NCBI GenBank assembly: GCA_016870355.1
Contig: VGBR01000005.1
Location: 124,001-188,000, forward strand
DNA from: Actinomycetota bacterium
Lineage (GTDB): Bacteria; Actinomycetota; Acidimicrobiia; IMCC26256; PALSA-555
Length of the DNA stretch: 64,000 nucleotides
Reading direction: 5' to 3'
Shown here one piece after another: positions 62,607-64,000 of this stretch (positions are counted from its first letter, which is position 1; each line of letters opens with the position of its first letter). Below the pieces are notes generated by a model. It made no database searches and had not been told where the DNA came from. It worked only from the letters and a program-made list of their open reading frames with translations. The translations under genes and the position numbers were made by a program.

Positions 62607-64000
62607 TCAGGGCGAGCTGCTGGTAGTGGTGCTCGCCGGTGGACCGGTCGAGGTCGTCGTCGATGCCGATGTCGCGCCGCTCCCGAGTGTGGTGACGGTC
62701 GTGCTGCTCGTGGTCGTTGTCGGCGGATAGACGAGACCCGACTGCACCTGGCTCCGCAGCGTCGCGAGCTCGGTGTAGAACGCGTTGCCCGGGCACCCGG
62801 TCTGGTCGACGTCGCGGTGCGTCACGATCGCGTTCGGCAGGTACACCGACGTGCCCACCGGCCAGTTCTGGCAGTTGCACGGTGAGCTCGCCACGGTCTG
62901 CCAGAAGCCGGCCGCCGGGTTCACGTAGGCCTGGCTCAGCCGCCAGCGCAGCAGGTGCACGAGCGCCTTCCACTGCGCGTCGCTCGGCTTGATGCTCGTG
63001 AAGTCGCCAAGCAGCGCGACACCCACCGAGCCGGTGTTGAACCCGCCGGCGTGTCCGCCGATGACTGGGTTCAGCATCCCGCCGTCGCGGCCTTCGAAGA
63101 TCTGGCCGTACTTGTCGATGAGGAAGTGGTACGCGATGTCGCAGTAGCCATTCGTGTTCATGTGGTACGACTGGATGCCGCGCACGATCGCCGCGCTCTG
63201 CTGCGGCGAGTAGTTGTTGCTTCCCGCGGTGTGGTGCACGACCGCGAAGCGCAGGCCACCGTCGGCCATCTGCGGCGCGTCGCACGTGACGGGCCCGGTG
63301 CCGAACGGTGCGGCCGACCAGGTCGAGCGAACGTAGATCGGCGGCATCGTGCTGCCGTTTGCTGGCGGAGCCGGACGGCAACCCACCGCGACGAGACCAA
63401 CCGCGCAGCCGATGATCAGCGCGCGTCGAACGCGCAGGCTTCGCCATGGCGACCAACCGAGCGCGATCGCGCCGAGCAGCACGGCGGACGCGAACAGCGC
63501 GCCGGCGAACAAGTAGCGACCCGGACCGTCGATCGCGGGCACGAAGCCGCCAAACGCGGCAGCCGAGCCAGCAGGTGGGTCGGCTGGGGAGGAGTCGACC
63601 GCTTCGACGGTCACGTTCGCGGCGGTTCCGTCGGCGAGCGTGACGCGCACTGCGGTCGCGTCGTCGCCGACCCAGATCGGGTCGGTCGCAGTGCCTTCGG
63701 TCGTCGCGGCACCGACCGCGTCGCGGGTGCCCTCGTCGACCTGGCTGTCGGAGTCGCCTTCGACGGCGGTCGCCTTGGTCCACGTGCCGTTCGCGCGCTG
63801 CACCTCGACGGTGAACTCGGCCGAGCTGTCGCCCTCCCACGAGACGCCCACGAGGTTGGCGTCGATCGGGGTGGGCGCCGACTGCCACCCCGTCGCGACC
63901 GTCTGGTCGGCGGGCGCGACCGGGACTTCTTCGGTGGTCGGTGGCGGCGCGGCCGTGCTCTCGACGGCGAGCACAGGGCCGCCCAGCAGCACGAGAAGAG
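62607..64000 (-). CDS. Peptidoglycan-recognition-type N-acetylmuramoyl-L-alanine amidase (5' end outside window)
   Basis: The frame enters from beyond 64000, so the N-terminus (a signal-peptide-like LLVLLGGPVLAVES) is incomplete. A secreted domain of about 150 residues, a hydrophobic hairpin (GRYLFAGALFASAVLLGAIALGW and ALIIGCAVGLVAVGC), then an Amidase_2/PGRP domain: FAVVHHTAGSNNYSP, QSYHMNTNGYCDIAYHFLIDKYGQIFEGR, GGHAGGFNTGSVGVALLGDF, and THRDVDQTGCPGN. Zinc residues (HH, H and Cys) are present, so it probably cleaves the Mur-L-Ala bond. The end is a Thr/Ser-rich tail. The mid-protein lipobox-like LVAVGC is odd. Confidence 0.85.
   Translation of the reverse strand, partial: LLVLLGGPVLAVESTAAPPPTTEEVPVAPADQTVATGWQSAPTPIDANLVGVSWEGDSSAEFTVEVQRANGTWTKATAVEGDSDSQVDEGTRDAVGAATTEGTATDPIWVGDDATAVRVTLADGTAANVTVEAVDSSPADPPAGSAAAFGGFVPAIDGPGRYLFAGALFASAVLLGAIALGWSPWRSLRVRRALIIGCAVGLVAVGCRPAPPANGSTMPPIYVRSTWSAAPFGTGPVTCDAPQMADGGLRFAVVHHTAGSNNYSPQQSAAIVRGIQSYHMNTNGYCDIAYHFLIDKYGQIFEGRDGGMLNPVIGGHAGGFNTGSVGVALLGDFTSIKPSDAQWKALVHLLRWRLSQAYVNPAAGFWQTVASSPCNCQNWPVGTSVYLPNAIVTHRDVDQTGCPGNAFYTELATLRSQVQSGLVYPPTTTTSSTTVTTLGSGATSASTTTSTGPPASTTTSSSP

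Overview
The window is very G+C-rich chromosomal DNA with dense, mostly ordinary gene content. Many starts are GTG, gene pairs often overlap by 4 bp (ATGA/GTGA), and a TAnnnT box often lies 6-9 bases before a start codon, which suggests many leaderless mRNAs. The gene set (menaquinone pathway, PASTA-domain Ser/Thr kinase, luciferase-like F420-type oxidoreductase, actinobacterial Lhr helicase, DUF222-HNH protein, DinB/maleylpyruvate-isomerase-type protein, lysine-rich histone-like protein) points to Actinomycetota. An Acidimicrobiia-like lineage is my best guess, but nothing here proves it. I saw no rRNA, tRNA, CRISPR array, prophage or intact insertion sequence.

Layout. 1-5.2 kb: OmpR-type two-component pair, RibB, a small acidic protein, a YhhN membrane protein and an ECF sigma factor fused to an anti-sigma-like tail. 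5.3-12.6 kb: PdxH, acyl-CoA dehydrogenase, LLM oxidoreductase, DMT transporter, polysaccharide deacetylase, a glycosyltransferase fusion and a UbiA prenyltransferase. 12.7-17.3 kb: histone-like protein, flavin reductase, MsrA, DinB-like protein, MFS exporter and enoyl-CoA hydratase. 17.5-25.2 kb: menaquinone cluster (MerR regulator, menG, menF, menD, menH, menC, menA, menB; no menE). 25.3-31.4 kb: a broken ATP-dependent DNA ligase gene, a D-threonine-aldolase-like protein, amidase, the AtuA pair, and an EAL-domain remnant beside a 15-bp tandem repeat. 31.4-38.4 kb: Lhr helicase, DUF222-HNH protein, lipoprotein, PlsY and a DUF4242 protein. 38.4-46.7 kb: branched-chain amino acid genes ilvC, ilvN, ilvB with an attenuator and leader peptide, and ilvD with an Fpg/Nei glycosylase; a methyltransferase/glycosyltransferase chimera sits inside the ilv operon. 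46.8-64 kb: BNR-like protein, gatCAB, SCP2 protein, SDR, PASTA kinase, ligA, mnmA with cysteine desulfurase, an SGNH lipoprotein and a peptidoglycan amidase cut by the window end.

The most unusual feature is a dispersed, partly palindromic element of about 75-160 bp, seen roughly ten times. Its hallmarks are a GAGCGnCCCGAAGGGCGGC block, a GGCGCCGGGTACCCCGGCGCC-like core and an end reading GAGCGAGnGCGACCA. Most copies lie between genes, but one sits in frame inside the Fpg/Nei gene (adding about 27 residues), and copies supply the C-terminal tails of the histidine kinase and the cysteine desulfurase in the same reading frame (ELAGA...). This resembles Rickettsia palindromic elements in behaviour. 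Other second-look items are a 19-bp palindromic box shared by the merR and menB/ligase promoter regions, the ilvB attenuator, the sigma/anti-sigma fusion and several gene remnants.
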